A DNA stretch of 57,982 nt from Tissierellia bacterium (GCA_012727635.1 JAAYGQ010000066.1:1-57982); one strand, 5' to 3'. Numbered from the stretch's first letter, positions 46,942 through 57,702 are shown. The notes: generated by a model from the letters alone, not told the origin. Numbers and translations are program-made.

Positions 46942-48102
46942 CTATAAATATTCCAATCTATTTGCAGAATAAAGAGCAAATACACCTAGGAGACCAACCA
47001 CAACAAAACCGAGGGTTAGTCCAAAATAATCACCTATACTTCCTAATATAATTGGTCCAATAACCATCCCTATGCCATATAAAGCTTGAAATACCCCCAT
47101 GGTCGTTGCCATCACTTCTTTTTTTACTCCGCTAATCACCATGGCCATTAAGAGTGAGAAGACGATGGCATTGCCTATGCCTGCAACCATTTGAACAATA
47201 TAAAATACGCTTAAATTTGGTATAAAGGGTGTTATAAAGCATACCAGTGAAATCAAAACAAAGCCAAAAAGAAGGGTGTTTTTTTGCCCAAACCTAAAAG
47301 TCATCACCGTATTTGCCCATATAGAAAAGAAGATTTGTGGAAAAGTGAATAAAGTAGACAAAAGACCCAACTGGAGATTATTGGCACCTAGATTACCGGC
47401 TATTATCGGTGTGAACCCAAAGTTTGTTGCAAAGGTTATAAACTGTAATAAAGCAGCCAAAAGTGAAATATGTATCACCTTCGTATCCTTCATAACCCTA
47501 GAAAATCCCAAGGATGATGCAGCTGTAGGCTTATCTTTATCAACCTTTTCTTCGTAAATAAAAAATCCTATGACTAAACTAACCAAACTTATAATCATGC
47601 TTAATAAGAAAATGGCTTTAACCCCAAAGCCAATAGCGACGAATCCCCCTATAAACATAGCTATCAATTGACCTAATTTGCTATTGGCTGTTATAATGCC
47701 CACGGCTCTATTGGATTCTTCCCTATCATAGTAACTAATATAAAGGATAGAAAAATTCACCCAGGTCGCCGCCGCGATTCCCGCTATGAGTCTAGCCCAC
47801 AATAAAGAGAAGGGACTTGAGAATAGATATAATATGGCTGCACTAATTACTGCACAAATAATACCCATAATAATGAATATTTTTCTCATCCTCAATTTGT
47901 CAGAAATTATACCAATAGGTATTCTCAGTAATGTTTGGGTTAATCCATAGGCACCTCCGATTAAGCCAATCAATTTGTAGGATGCTCCAAGCTCCTTGGC
48001 ATAATTGGACAGTTGGGGAACATAGGCATAAATGGAAAACCAAAATAAAACTGTAACTGTTGAAAATAGCGTTTTTTTACTAATCACAAAATATCTCCGC
48101 AT
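46942..48102 (-). CDS. MFS transporter
   Basis: GLIGGAYGLTQTLLRIPIGIISDKLRMRK; 12 TM pattern. Confidence 0.9.
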   Translation of the reverse strand: MRRYFVISKKTLFSTVTVLFWFSIYAYVPQLSNYAKELGASYKLIGLIGGAYGLTQTLLRIPIGIISDKLRMRKIFIIMGIICAVISAAILYLFSSPFSLLWARLIAGIAAATWVNFSILYISYYDREESNRAVGIITANSKLGQLIAMFIGGFVAIGFGVKAIFLLSMIISLVSLVIGFFIYEEKVDKDKPTAASSLGFSRVMKDTKVIHISLLAALLQFITFATNFGFTPIIAGNLGANNLQLGLLSTLFTFPQIFFSIWANTVMTFRFGQKNTLLFGFVLISLVCFITPFIPNLSVFYIVQMVAGIGNAIVFSLLMAMVISGVKKEVMATTMGVFQALYGIGMVIGPIILGSIGDYFGLTLGFVVVGLLGVFALYSANRLEYL

Positions 48103-48173
48103 AGAACGTTTGAGATTAATCTATATGAATGCAAATCCCAATTTATTGAACATATAGATTAATTCTTAGTAGT

Positions 48174-49349
48174 TTAGTAGACAAATCTCTTGTTTGTTTC
48201 ATTTGATAGATAGGCAGCATATATTGCCTTTGTTGTATCATAGGCCAGCTTAAAATCTGATAAGGGCTCTCTATCAAAGGCAATGGACTCCATAAAGTCT
48301 ATAAGTTCATCGGTAAAACCTCTTAGAATTTCATCGGCTATAAAGGCTTTATTCCAACCTATTGTAGAAGGTAACATTTCGGAGAATTTTATGTTTTCCA
48401 TGCCTTCATTGTCTAACATATACACATTGAGTGCATCGGTAGGAGTCAAATTATTCATCATTACAGCATTATTAGCATATATTTCTACATAGTTTTTTGT
48501 TCCGCCCAATACAGTATCCGATGCCATAACCACTGCTTTACTGCCATCGGTAAATGAAATCGTAACATTGGCAAAGTCCTCTACATCATTGACCCTTGTC
48601 GTATGATACTTGAGTTGATCTTCAGATAAACCGCCGGTAATTTGTCCCATATCAGCAATGATGCTCTCAATTTCTATTTCCTCACCGCTGTATTTCGCCT
48701 CTTCTTTTTTTATATATAGGACTCCAGCCAAGGGGTGGCTCCCAACTCGAATAAATGAGCCTCCTCCTGTTTTATCCCATTCTCCAGCTACAGGAGAACT
48801 GGACCCTTTTAAGCTTTCCTCGCCTTTAAGAAACAATACCGTTGACTTCTTATTTTTCAATATTTCTACGGACTTTTGGATACTGGGAGCATATACATAA
48901 TTTTCTGCATACATAAACTTTTGACTATTTCTTTCAATGGCAGATTTTATTTCTTCGAGCCCAGCCATGACTTCTTTATACATTTTTTCTTTGCTAACAT
49001 GCTTACCGATGGGTCTTATATCTTCTGGATTTCCAAAGTATCCAATCAAAGGTTTTTCACATATTACATGTTTACCTGCATCCAAAGCTTTTATAATCAT
49101 ATCCTTATGTAGAAATGGTGGGGTTACAATGTCAATCACATCTATTTCAGGGTCCTTTATCATCAAATCAAAATCTGTCTCCAGGGTTTCGAAATTATAC
49201 GTTTCCTTTATGGTCATGGCTTTATCCTCAGCAATGTCGCATATTGTCCTTAGTCTTACATCAACACTACTTATTTTTTTATACCCTTCACAGTGAAGGA
49301 TAGCTCCATAACCTGCACCTACCATACCTATTACGACAGTCTTTTTCAT
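48174..49349 (-). CDS. Gfo/Idh/MocA family oxidoreductase
   Basis: VVIGMVGAGYGAILHCEGYKKI, DVIDIVTPPFLHKDMIIKALDAGKHVICEKPL; start 49349 with GGAGAGAG. Confidence 0.92.
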   Translation of the reverse strand: MKKTVVIGMVGAGYGAILHCEGYKKISSVDVRLRTICDIAEDKAMTIKETYNFETLETDFDLMIKDPEIDVIDIVTPPFLHKDMIIKALDAGKHVICEKPLIGYFGNPEDIRPIGKHVSKEKMYKEVMAGLEEIKSAIERNSQKFMYAENYVYAPSIQKSVEILKNKKSTVLFLKGEESLKGSSSPVAGEWDKTGGGSFIRVGSHPLAGVLYIKKEEAKYSGEEIEIESIIADMGQITGGLSEDQLKYHTTRVNDVEDFANVTISFTDGSKAVVMASDTVLGGTKNYVEIYANNAVMMNNLTPTDALNVYMLDNEGMENIKFSEMLPSTIGWNKAFIADEILRGFTDELIDFMESIAFDREPLSDFKLAYDTTKAIYAAYLSNETNKRFVY

Positions 49350-49545
49350 AATTACTCTCTCCTTTATTTGTATATGAAACACCAATCATGGTTTCTCTAA
49401 GGCCAACACAGCTTTTATGAACCTTGTTACATGTTAGGATATCTTCTAATTCAGAATTATACAACTGAAAGATTTTAATGGACAAGCTTTAAGTCACAAA
49501 GCCAAATGCAATTCAATAGCTTTCTTTTTAATTTCCATACTTAAA

Positions 49546-49590
49546 AGATCCTTGAATCGCCTAGAGAGGGCCAAACTAAGGATCTTCTTT
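49546..49590 (-). terminator. Probable terminator
   Basis: Minus AAGATCCTTAG...CAAGGATCTTTT downstream of the 49595 gene. Confidence 0.6.
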
Positions 49591-49594
49591 TTAT

Positions 49595-50086
49595 CTAATA
49601 ATCTTGTTTAATAATCTTGCCCTTTTCATCTAAGTACATTTCTGTTATCTTTGAGAGCTTGGCTTCATCATTTTCCTTAATGCATTCCAGAGTCAAAATT
49701 TTTTTGCCGATGCCAGTTCCCTTTTTGAAGTTTTGCCTTAAGACTTTCATAAGTGAAACCGGGTGTTCCGGTTCCTTTAAAGAGACAAGGGAGCTATCGG
49801 GTTTTGAGATGGCTTCATAAATGAGCTTTTCAAAGTCTATATCATCAAGACCGGGAATAAGGAAAAACTCTACATCCTTTTTAAGATCATCAAAACCTTT
49901 AACCTGTACCGAAGTAAAATTAGACTTTGCGACACCCATAATCGAAGCCATAAGGGGCCTTATTCCGGCTGATCTGTGACCTGAAACCACAATAGAGTCC
50001 TTTCTCATTATGGCCTCTTCAATAAAGTGGCCCTGCTCCGGGCTCATCATGCCGGTATCCACAAACTTTTTAATCATTGGATTCAT
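49595..50086 (-). CDS. Hypothetical protein with degenerate P-loop, resembling the CpaF/PilT/VirB11 ATPase core
   Basis: MSPEQGHFIEEAIMRKDSIVVSGHRSAGIRPLMASIMG aligns by eye to CpaF ...IVVSGGTGSGKTTLLNAL, with the Walker A Lys-Ser/Thr replaced. Confidence 0.6.
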   Translation of the reverse strand: MNPMIKKFVDTGMMSPEQGHFIEEAIMRKDSIVVSGHRSAGIRPLMASIMGVAKSNFTSVQVKGFDDLKKDVEFFLIPGLDDIDFEKLIYEAISKPDSSLVSLKEPEHPVSLMKVLRQNFKKGTGIGKKILTLECIKENDEAKLSKITEMYLDEKGKIIKQDY

Positions 50087-50422
50087 TCATACACCTCCTA
50101 TTTGATTACCCTACTAATTTGAATCGTTTATTTTTGCTCATACTTAAAGCCTTCAAATCTGTGATAGTGCTAATAGAAATGATACCCCTAAATACCAAAG
50201 AATAATGATCTAGAGATAAGTATAATTTTTATCAGGATATAAATAGGAGGCCCTAGGAGTGCCGTGATTTGAAATCAGTAGTCTATCGAAAAAAGCATTA
50301 GAATCTACTATACCCATGGAGTCCATGCTTGCTACTACTCTAAATTCTTATCTATAGTATAATAAGATCTAGTGCTATAAATTCTATCTTACTTAACTTT
50401 GTAAAAGCCAGGAGGCTATTGA

Positions 50423-51391
50423 TTGAAAAAGATACTTATGGGAAAAATTGCCGATAAAATACTTAAGCTAAACTTAAATATGAAAAGTGGTGAACATCTA
50501 CTTATTGTCACTGAGCCAGAGAAGATATCTATAGCAGAAACCATAGCTGCATCAGCTATGAGAATGGAAATAGAGCCGGTAATTTCTATTATGATGCCCA
50601 GAAAGACCGATGGGCAAGAACCTCCTGAGATTATTGCCAGGGCTATGAAGGCCAGTGACGCCTTTTTGTCCGTTGTAGGAAAGTCTATCACCCATACCCA
50701 AGCCGTAAAGGACGCTATAGCCGCTGGTTCTAGAGGACTAGTCCTAACCCAGTTCAGCGAAGATATGATGATAGAAGGGGGCATGGAGGCGGATTTTCAG
50801 AGCCTGGCTCCCCTTTGTAAAGATATGGCCAAGGCGCTAGAGGACGGTGACAAAATTAGACTTACTACACCCCTGGGCACGGATCTAAGCTTTTCAGCCA
50901 CTGGCCGAAGGGGGAACGCTCTCTACTGCATGGTAGAAAAAGGCCAGTTTTCCACGGCGCCCACTATTGAAGCCAATGTTTCTCCCATAGAAGGCACAGC
51001 CCGAGGAAAAATCGTAGCCGATGCCAGCGTCCCCTATATTGGTATTGGGCTACTGGAAGAACCCATCTACTTTGATGTGGAAGATGGAAATATCGTTTCT
51101 ATTAAAGGCGGATACCAAGCCGATATGTTAAGAGAAGACCTAGCCAGTAAAAAAGATCCCGGTGTCTATAATATTGCAGAATTAGGCATTGAACTCAATC
51201 CAAATTGTAGATTTTTAGGACTCATGCTAGAAGATGAAGGGGTATTTGGCTCTGTTCACATCGGAATTGGTACCAGTATTAACCTGGGCGGAACTCTAAA
51301 GGCAGCCAGCCACTATGATCTAATCATGACTAAGCCAACGGTTGTTGTCGATGGCAGAACCATCTTAAAGGATGGAGAAGTGGTACTGTAG
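50423..51391 (+). CDS. Aminopeptidase-like protein (COG2309 / M29-related)
   Basis: SIAETIAASAMRMEIEPVISIMMPRKTDGQEPPEIIARAMKASDAFLSVVGKSITHTQA; SPIEGTARGKIVADASVPYIG; EDEGVFGSVHIGIGTSINLGG. Confidence 0.75.
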   Translation: MKKILMGKIADKILKLNLNMKSGEHLLIVTEPEKISIAETIAASAMRMEIEPVISIMMPRKTDGQEPPEIIARAMKASDAFLSVVGKSITHTQAVKDAIAAGSRGLVLTQFSEDMMIEGGMEADFQSLAPLCKDMAKALEDGDKIRLTTPLGTDLSFSATGRRGNALYCMVEKGQFSTAPTIEANVSPIEGTARGKIVADASVPYIGIGLLEEPIYFDVEDGNIVSIKGGYQADMLREDLASKKDPGVYNIAELGIELNPNCRFLGLMLEDEGVFGSVHIGIGTSINLGGTLKAASHYDLIMTKPTVVVDGRTILKDGEVVL

Positions 51392-51417
51392 GGTATTTAT
51401 TCACCCTCTTACTTTCC

Positions 51418-51463
51418 TAGGAATCAAAAAGAGCAGGCTTATAAGTCTGCTCTTTTGATTCCT
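51418..51463. terminator. Bidirectional terminator
   Basis: GGAATCAAAAAGAGCAGGCTTATAAGTCTGCTCTTTTGATTCC between convergent genes. Confidence 0.85.
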
Positions 51464-51484
51464 ATATATAATCCTTTTGTAATT

Positions 51485-52270
51485 TTATAAATCTTTGAGA
51501 ATATGATACACTCCCTCTTCATCATTAGAATAATCCGAAACTACATGCCACTGCTTTAATAGATCCGGATCGGAATTTTTCATTGCCACCCCTACCCTAG
51601 AGTATTTTATCATCTCCAAGTCATTGAGGGCATTGCCCGCTGCAAGGATTTCTTCCTTTTTAACATCCAAATAATCTGCCAGCATTTTTAATGCCTCTGC
51701 TTTAGAGGAGCCCTGGGCCATAAATTCAACTACGTAGGGAGTGGATCTGGCCGTAGTAATAGGTAAGTCTTTAAAAATCAGATCCACATCGTCTTTAGGA
51801 AGTTCTTCATAGACAAAAACAATCATATTGACGTCGTCTTTGATGTTTTCACTTAATTTACCCACCACCTTATATTCAATATCTTGATACTGGGCAAATC
51901 TCTTTGATGATTCACTGTCCTTTGCTATATAAAACACATCATCAATATACACTTTAATATACAGCCCTAGTTTTTCACTGTATTTGATGATTTCAATGGC
52001 GTCTTTAAGAGCAATCTTCTTTTCTCGTAGCTTTGCTCCCCCAGCTAGCTGTACAGCGGCTCCGTTATAGGAAATAATAGGCAAATCCAGTGCTAGTTTA
52101 TCCTTAATGTTTTTTGCTGCCCTGCTGGCTCGTCCCGAAGCAAGAACTACATATTTATCTTTTTCTATAAGATTCTCGATCTTTTTTTTGGTTCGATGGG
52201 AAATGCTTCCTCTACTGTCCAGTAAAGTACCATCGATATCCAGTGCAATAAGTTTAATTGGTTTGTTCAA
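51485..52270 (-). CDS. Cof-type HAD-IIB family hydrolase
   Basis: IKLIALDIDGTLLDSRGSIS, GNALNDLEMIKYSRVGVAMKNS. Confidence 0.93.
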   Translation of the reverse strand: MNKPIKLIALDIDGTLLDSRGSISHRTKKKIENLIEKDKYVVLASGRASRAAKNIKDKLALDLPIISYNGAAVQLAGGAKLREKKIALKDAIEIIKYSEKLGLYIKVYIDDVFYIAKDSESSKRFAQYQDIEYKVVGKLSENIKDDVNMIVFVYEELPKDDVDLIFKDLPITTARSTPYVVEFMAQGSSKAEALKMLADYLDVKKEEILAAGNALNDLEMIKYSRVGVAMKNSDPDLLKQWHVVSDYSNDEEGVYHILKDL

Positions 52271-52315
52271 AATTCAATTTACTCCATTTCTAATGCTTTT
52301 GTTTAACTCCCATAA

Positions 52316-52362
52316 AAAATAACTTCCCTATTACTTCTGATACCCAGGGAAGTTACTCTTAT
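52316..52362 (-). terminator. Intrinsic terminator
   Basis: Minus TAACTTCCCT...AGGGAAGTTATTTTTTA. Confidence 0.8.
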
Positions 52363-52365
52363 TTA

Positions 52366-53478
52366 TTACGTTATTGCCTTCTCTGTTTCTTTGTCAAAAA
52401 GGTGGATTCTGTTCCAGTGAACCCTTAATTCGACTTGATCATCGGCTCTTTTCTTGGTTTTCGGATCGACCTTTGCTACTATTTTCTCATCGAGCATGGC
52501 CAAGTACAAATAGGTTTCTGAACCCATCAGCTCAGCCACTTCAACTACCGAGGTGAGGGTAGAATAATTGTCTAACAAGGGATCCACTTCGGTCTCATGA
52601 AGGTTTTCAGGTCGAATACCAATTAGAATATCTTTTCCTAAATACCCCGCCTTGGTTAATCGCTCTTCCTTTTCACTACTGAGATTGACGATATTTCCAT
52701 TTAGTAGTTCAACCGCTATTTTCCCACTATTTTCTATTACTCTGCCCTGCAGTATATTCATTTGTGGGCTTCCTATAAAGCTAGCGACAAAAACATTTAC
52801 AGGATTATCGTAGACAAATTGTGGCGAACCCACTTGCTGAATATCTCCATCCTTCATAATAACAATTCTTGTGCCCATGGTCATGGCTTCTGTCTGGTCA
52901 TGGGTGACATAGATAAAGGTTGTGTTCAGCCTTTTATGAAGTTTCGCTATTTCAGTTCTCATCTGCACTCTTAATTTTGCATCTAAATTGGAAAGAGGCT
53001 CGTCCATTAAAAATACCTTGGGATCTCTCACCATGGCCCGGCCTAGAGCCACTCTTTGCCTTTGTCCGCCAGAAAGAGCCTTGGGTTTTCTATCCAATAG
53101 ACTTTCTATCTCCAAAATATCTGCAGCATTTCTTACCCTGCTATCAATTTCTGCCTTGTCCATCTTTCTAAGTTTGAGTCCAAAGGCCATATTTTGATAG
53201 ACCGACATATGGGGATACAAAGCATAGTTTTGAAAAACCATGGCTATGTCTCTATCTTTAGGATGAATATTATTTACCAGTTGATCTCCAATAAATATCT
53301 CTCCTTCAGTAATTTCCTCAAGGCCGGCTATCATTCTAAGAGTGGTGGTTTTACCACAACCCGAAGGGCCTACCAGTACTATAAATTCCTTATCTTCAAT
53401 CTCTAAATTGAAGTCTCTAACCGCCACCACATCGCCAGGATAAACCTTCTTGATATTTCTTAATGATAAATTAGACAT
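52366..53478 (-). CDS. Sugar ABC transporter ATP-binding protein (UgpC/MsmK family)
   Basis: GPSGCGKTTTLRMIAGLEEITEGEI, LSGGQRQRVALGRAMVRDPKVFLMDEPLSNLDAKLRVQMRTEIAKLH. Confidence 0.93.
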   Translation of the reverse strand: MSNLSLRNIKKVYPGDVVAVRDFNLEIEDKEFIVLVGPSGCGKTTTLRMIAGLEEITEGEIFIGDQLVNNIHPKDRDIAMVFQNYALYPHMSVYQNMAFGLKLRKMDKAEIDSRVRNAADILEIESLLDRKPKALSGGQRQRVALGRAMVRDPKVFLMDEPLSNLDAKLRVQMRTEIAKLHKRLNTTFIYVTHDQTEAMTMGTRIVIMKDGDIQQVGSPQFVYDNPVNVFVASFIGSPQMNILQGRVIENSGKIAVELLNGNIVNLSSEKEERLTKAGYLGKDILIGIRPENLHETEVDPLLDNYSTLTSVVEVAELMGSETYLYLAMLDEKIVAKVDPKTKKRADDQVELRVHWNRIHLFDKETEKAIT

Positions 53479-53559
53479 CAATTCACACCCTTCTAGATCA
53501 TCCATCTTGTTAATCTACATTGATTGTAATATCTGCAGAGGTCAATTATTAATGTCTAA

Positions 53560-54567
53560 TTAATAGGAAACCTTTGTCATATATCTTCTTGTAGAAAGAG
53601 GATGATTTCTTACTTGCGCCAAATTCTCAGAATAACGCTCTAAAATAGTGGATATAACAAAGGGTGACATATATCCTCTAATGTCTTCGGCTATTCCTGG
53701 TAGTGGATAATCCTTTGTATCAATGATCTCTGCGTTTTTATTATAAATAGCTGTAAAATCCGTTACTCGGTCCAATAAAGGTCTGGTCAAATCCTCACCT
53801 TTAAAGATCAGCAGTTTCGAATCATCGGTTACAATTTCAAAGGATCCGTGGAAAAACTCTCCTGCATGAACAGGATGGGCCTGAATCCACTGCATCTCCT
53901 CAATTATACAAACCGCATAGGAGTAGGTCTCTCCCCATAAAACGCCGGCTCCAATGGTCATTATAAAGTCAGCATCTTTGAAATCATTGGCAAATTTAAC
54001 GGCTCTGTCTTCTACCAAGTGTTTAATTCCAACCAAGTTTTCTGGTAGTTTTGCAATGGCTTCCATTACTTCTTCATACTTTTCAAAATTGTCTACTTGC
54101 TTCATTAGACTAAAGACAATTTGATAGAGCATAATGAGTTTTGAGTCGGTAACACCGCCCTTGGCCTCATTAGCAAAAATATAATCTACATTTTGTCCCA
54201 GTGGAGAATCGGCCTTACCGGCAAATCCAATGGTAGCTGCTCCCATTTCTCTAGCCATTTTTGCTGCTGCTACGGTTTCTTTGGTAGTTCCAGTATAAGA
54301 AGACAGAATGACTAGGGACTTATCGGAAAAAGTTTTTGGTTTAATAGCCACAAATTCTCCCGCATTGTACTCATAGACCGGAAGCTTGGAATTGGTTTCA
54401 AGTAAATATTTACAAGGGGACATAACAGCTAGGGAACCGCCACATCCAACTAAAAACACATTTTCAACGCCTTTTTCTACAATTTTCTCTACTGCTTCTT
54501 CAATATTTTTTCTTTCGTTTACGCCTTTTTCCAGTACTTCTTTGTATTCGGTAAAATCTTTAACCAT
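53560..54567 (-). CDS. SIS domain protein, FrlB-like fructosamine deglycase candidate
   Basis: VFLVGCGGSLAVMSPCKYLLE, LSSYTGTTKETVAAAKMAREMGA, HPVHAGEFFHGSFEIV. Confidence 0.8.
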   Translation of the reverse strand: MVKDFTEYKEVLEKGVNERKNIEEAVEKIVEKGVENVFLVGCGGSLAVMSPCKYLLETNSKLPVYEYNAGEFVAIKPKTFSDKSLVILSSYTGTTKETVAAAKMAREMGAATIGFAGKADSPLGQNVDYIFANEAKGGVTDSKLIMLYQIVFSLMKQVDNFEKYEEVMEAIAKLPENLVGIKHLVEDRAVKFANDFKDADFIMTIGAGVLWGETYSYAVCIIEEMQWIQAHPVHAGEFFHGSFEIVTDDSKLLIFKGEDLTRPLLDRVTDFTAIYNKNAEIIDTKDYPLPGIAEDIRGYMSPFVISTILERYSENLAQVRNHPLSTRRYMTKVSY

Positions 54568-54593
54568 AATATATCCTCCTCAAGATATCTTTC

Positions 54594-55430
54594 TTAACCT
54601 TTTACTCCACCGGAGGTAATTCCTCGGATGAATTGTTTTTGGAATATGATAAATAAAATTATCATGGGTAACGCGGAAATCGTAAGTCCCGCTAGTAATA
54701 TAGTCCAGTCGGTACTCAGTGTGCTTCGCAGGTTCATCAGTCCCACAGGAATCGTACGCAGTTTGCTGTCTTCAATAAATACTAAGGCAAACATAAACTC
54801 ATTCCATACCGATATTGCCGATAGCAGCGACGCCGCCGCCAGTATTGGTTTACTCATAGGAAGGATAATATACCAGAAAACCTTCCAACTGGTACAGCCA
54901 TCGATATAAGCAGAATCCTCTATTTCTCTAGGTAGAGTAACCATATAGGACCTAATGAGAAAAGTGGTAAAGGGAATCTGAAAAGCTGTATAGGGTATTA
55001 TCAGAGCCCAGTAGGTATTGTATATCTTTAGCTTTTGCAAAAGTTTATATAAAGAAATCAAACTCACCTGGGGTGATAACATTAAGCCGCCAATAATTAA
55101 TAGCAAAAATATCTTTTGGCCTTTAAACTCAAATCTACTTAAAGCAAAGGCACAGCAGGAGCTGAAAATTATTGTAAGGGTTATGGATACCGTCGTAACA
55201 AGAATGCTATTTAAGAAATATCTTCCAATTCCTATATCCCAAGCCTGTTTATAATTTCCCCAAATAAATTTCTCTGGCAGTGCCCAGGTGTTTAAAAATA
55301 ATTCTTTGTTGGTTTTAAACCCGCTGATAAGCATCCACAGAATAGGATAAATTATCATGATAGCAAATATTGTAAGCATTAGGAAAGTTATTAGGAATAA
55401 TATTTGACTACCCAAACTTCGGTCTTTCAT
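54594..55430 (-). CDS. Carbohydrate ABC transporter permease (MalG type)
   Basis: EDSAYIDGCTSWKVFWYIILPMSKPILAAASL. Confidence 0.93.
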   Translation of the reverse strand: MKDRSLGSQILFLITFLMLTIFAIMIIYPILWMLISGFKTNKELFLNTWALPEKFIWGNYKQAWDIGIGRYFLNSILVTTVSITLTIIFSSCCAFALSRFEFKGQKIFLLLIIGGLMLSPQVSLISLYKLLQKLKIYNTYWALIIPYTAFQIPFTTFLIRSYMVTLPREIEDSAYIDGCTSWKVFWYIILPMSKPILAAASLLSAISVWNEFMFALVFIEDSKLRTIPVGLMNLRSTLSTDWTILLAGLTISALPMIILFIIFQKQFIRGITSGGVKG

Positions 55431-55440
55431 ACTATCCCTC

Positions 55441-56343
55441 CTATTCTTCTTTATTTGCTTTCGAGGCTTTTAATTGGATTAGTGTGGTAACAAAGGTTAT
55501 TGCAAATATAATCGTTGCAATGGTGGCAGCGTAGCCCATCTCGTCATTTCTAAATCCCGATCTATAGAGGTAGGATGCCAGAACTTCCGTAGAACGTCCC
55601 GGACCTCCTGCCGTCATTACATAGACCTCATCAAAGACCTTGAATCCGCCGATCATTGTGATAATCATCGAAACTACGATGGTGTCGGCGACCTGGGGTA
55701 CTGTAATGTAAAAGAATTTAGAAAATGCATTGGCACCATCGAGCATAGCCGATTCATATAGCTCTTCGGGAATTTTCTGAATGGCTATAAGAAACAAAAT
55801 CATAATGTATCCGGTGTATTGCCACTGGGATGTGGCTATTACTGATAACATAGCTGTTTTACTATCACCTAACCAAGCTCTCGTTAAATTTTCCAAGCCA
55901 ATGGCCTTTAAAGCGGCATTTAGCAAGCCAATGTTGGGATTGTATATCAATTGCCATAGTAGTCCTACCACAGTAATAGAGATGACTGCCGGTAGAAAAA
56001 AGGTAGTTCTAAAAAATGTCTGATATTTTCTAAAGGCCTTTTCTTCTAATATTGCAGCTAACACCAATCCCAAACCCACTTGCACTATGATTGATATAAA
56101 GGCATACAAAGCGTTGTTCTTAAGAGCAATATAAAATACTGGATCTTTAAACAGTCTACGATAATAGTCTAAACCTACGAAAACTCTATCGGGAGAAAAA
56201 CTATTCCAACGAAATAAACTGTAAAAGAAATTCTGTATTATAGGGTAGTAAATAAATAAAACAACAAATATTACCGCGGGTAACATAAAAAATACAGCTA
56301 TTTTTTTGTTGCGGTACATATTCACCCTATCATCTCCCTTCAC
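55441..56343 (-). CDS. Carbohydrate ABC transporter permease (MalF type)
   Basis: YESAMLDGANAFSKFFYITVPQVADTIVVSMIITMIGGFKVFDEVYVMTAGGPGRSTEVL. Confidence 0.93.
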   Translation of the reverse strand: MKGDDRVNMYRNKKIAVFFMLPAVIFVVLFIYYPIIQNFFYSLFRWNSFSPDRVFVGLDYYRRLFKDPVFYIALKNNALYAFISIIVQVGLGLVLAAILEEKAFRKYQTFFRTTFFLPAVISITVVGLLWQLIYNPNIGLLNAALKAIGLENLTRAWLGDSKTAMLSVIATSQWQYTGYIMILFLIAIQKIPEELYESAMLDGANAFSKFFYITVPQVADTIVVSMIITMIGGFKVFDEVYVMTAGGPGRSTEVLASYLYRSGFRNDEMGYAATIATIIFAITFVTTLIQLKASKANKEE

Positions 56344-56371
56344 AAAAACGCGAGAAGTAAGTTTACATCAA

Positions 56372-57673
56372 TTATTCGGCTTCTTTTTGCACTTCCAAAG
56401 CCATATCCTGCACTTCTTTCATTATTTGTTCAGGGGTTTTGGTTCCATTTAAAAGCTCTTGTAAATTGGGTAAATATACATCGGAAATTTTAATATGAAT
56501 ATCGGTATCAAGCCACAGTGCCATACCCTCTGCTTGAGCAATGGCATTCATGCCTTCTACTAAATATTCGCTACTGTTGTCTAAACTTACGGCTCCAATG
56601 ATTGGACTGGGCCAACCGGTTACTTCCACTAACTCCAGAGAGTTTTCCATATTGGTTAAGAATTCTAGGAATTTTATTGCTTCTTCAGGATGCTTTGTTT
56701 TTCCTGAGATCATAAAGCCATCGGGGGCGCCGGTTAGATAATTCTTGTTTCCTTTGCCTTCGGTAATTTCCGGCATAGCGAAGAAATCCCATTTTCCCGG
56801 TAGTCCTTCTTCCATTTCTGAGAATTCTTCTAACTCAACATATACCATGGCCACTTGTTCTCCGTAGAACATCTCGCTGGCCATATTGTGCTCTGTTGAG
56901 TTAACGCCACTATTGAAGTAGCCCTTATCATTTAGTTCCTTGAAATATTCCAGGGCCTTTACATAACCAGGATCGGTAAATTCGCCGGTTTTTGGATTGT
57001 AATCTTTCATTCGTACTTCTTGCGGTACGAATTTTTGATTGAGTCCCGTTAAATAATGGCTTCCTGCCCAGGGGAAGATATTACCAAAGCCTATGGGAGT
57101 GATACCATTGGATTTTAGTGTTTCTAATACAACTAGGAACTCATCCCAAGTCTTTGGTTTTTCCAGATTGTATTTTTCGAACATTTCCGTATTGTAAACG
57201 AAAAATTTTCCATTAATACGAAGAGGAATACCATAGTTTTTACCTTCATAGGTAAAAGGCTCCAGTCCTGCTTCCATAATGCTGTTTTTCCACTGGGGAT
57301 TTTTATTTAGTGCATCGGTTAAATCCAAAGAGTTACCGGATTTTACAAACTTCGTGGCAAATTCTCCACTCCATGTAAAGAAGATATCCGGTTGCGTGTC
57401 GGTTCCCATCAGAATGCGCAGTTTGTCTTTGATTGGCTCGTCGCCGACAGCTTCAACTTTAATCTTTATGTTTTCGTTTTCTGCTTCAAATTTCTTGATC
57501 ATATCATCAAAATATACACTGTATTCCGGTTGAGGCCATTTATGTAGGAATTTTAATTCTACTACACCATCACCACTACCGGAGGCTTTATCATCGGAAC
57601 CGCAAGCTGTAAAAAGTATCAGTGTGAGAGCCAAAAGAATCATCAGTACTACAGATTTCTTTATCTTATTCAT
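56372..57673 (-). CDS. Carbohydrate ABC transporter substrate-binding lipoprotein
   Basis: Lipobox LILFTACGSD; extracellular solute-binding family 1 features. Confidence 0.93.
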   Translation of the reverse strand: MNKIKKSVVLMILLALTLILFTACGSDDKASGSGDGVVELKFLHKWPQPEYSVYFDDMIKKFEAENENIKIKVEAVGDEPIKDKLRILMGTDTQPDIFFTWSGEFATKFVKSGNSLDLTDALNKNPQWKNSIMEAGLEPFTYEGKNYGIPLRINGKFFVYNTEMFEKYNLEKPKTWDEFLVVLETLKSNGITPIGFGNIFPWAGSHYLTGLNQKFVPQEVRMKDYNPKTGEFTDPGYVKALEYFKELNDKGYFNSGVNSTEHNMASEMFYGEQVAMVYVELEEFSEMEEGLPGKWDFFAMPEITEGKGNKNYLTGAPDGFMISGKTKHPEEAIKFLEFLTNMENSLELVEVTGWPSPIIGAVSLDNSSEYLVEGMNAIAQAEGMALWLDTDIHIKISDVYLPNLQELLNGTKTPEQIMKEVQDMALEVQKEAE

Positions 57674-57702
57674 TACATTTACACTCCTTTTTAATATTAT
57701 CT

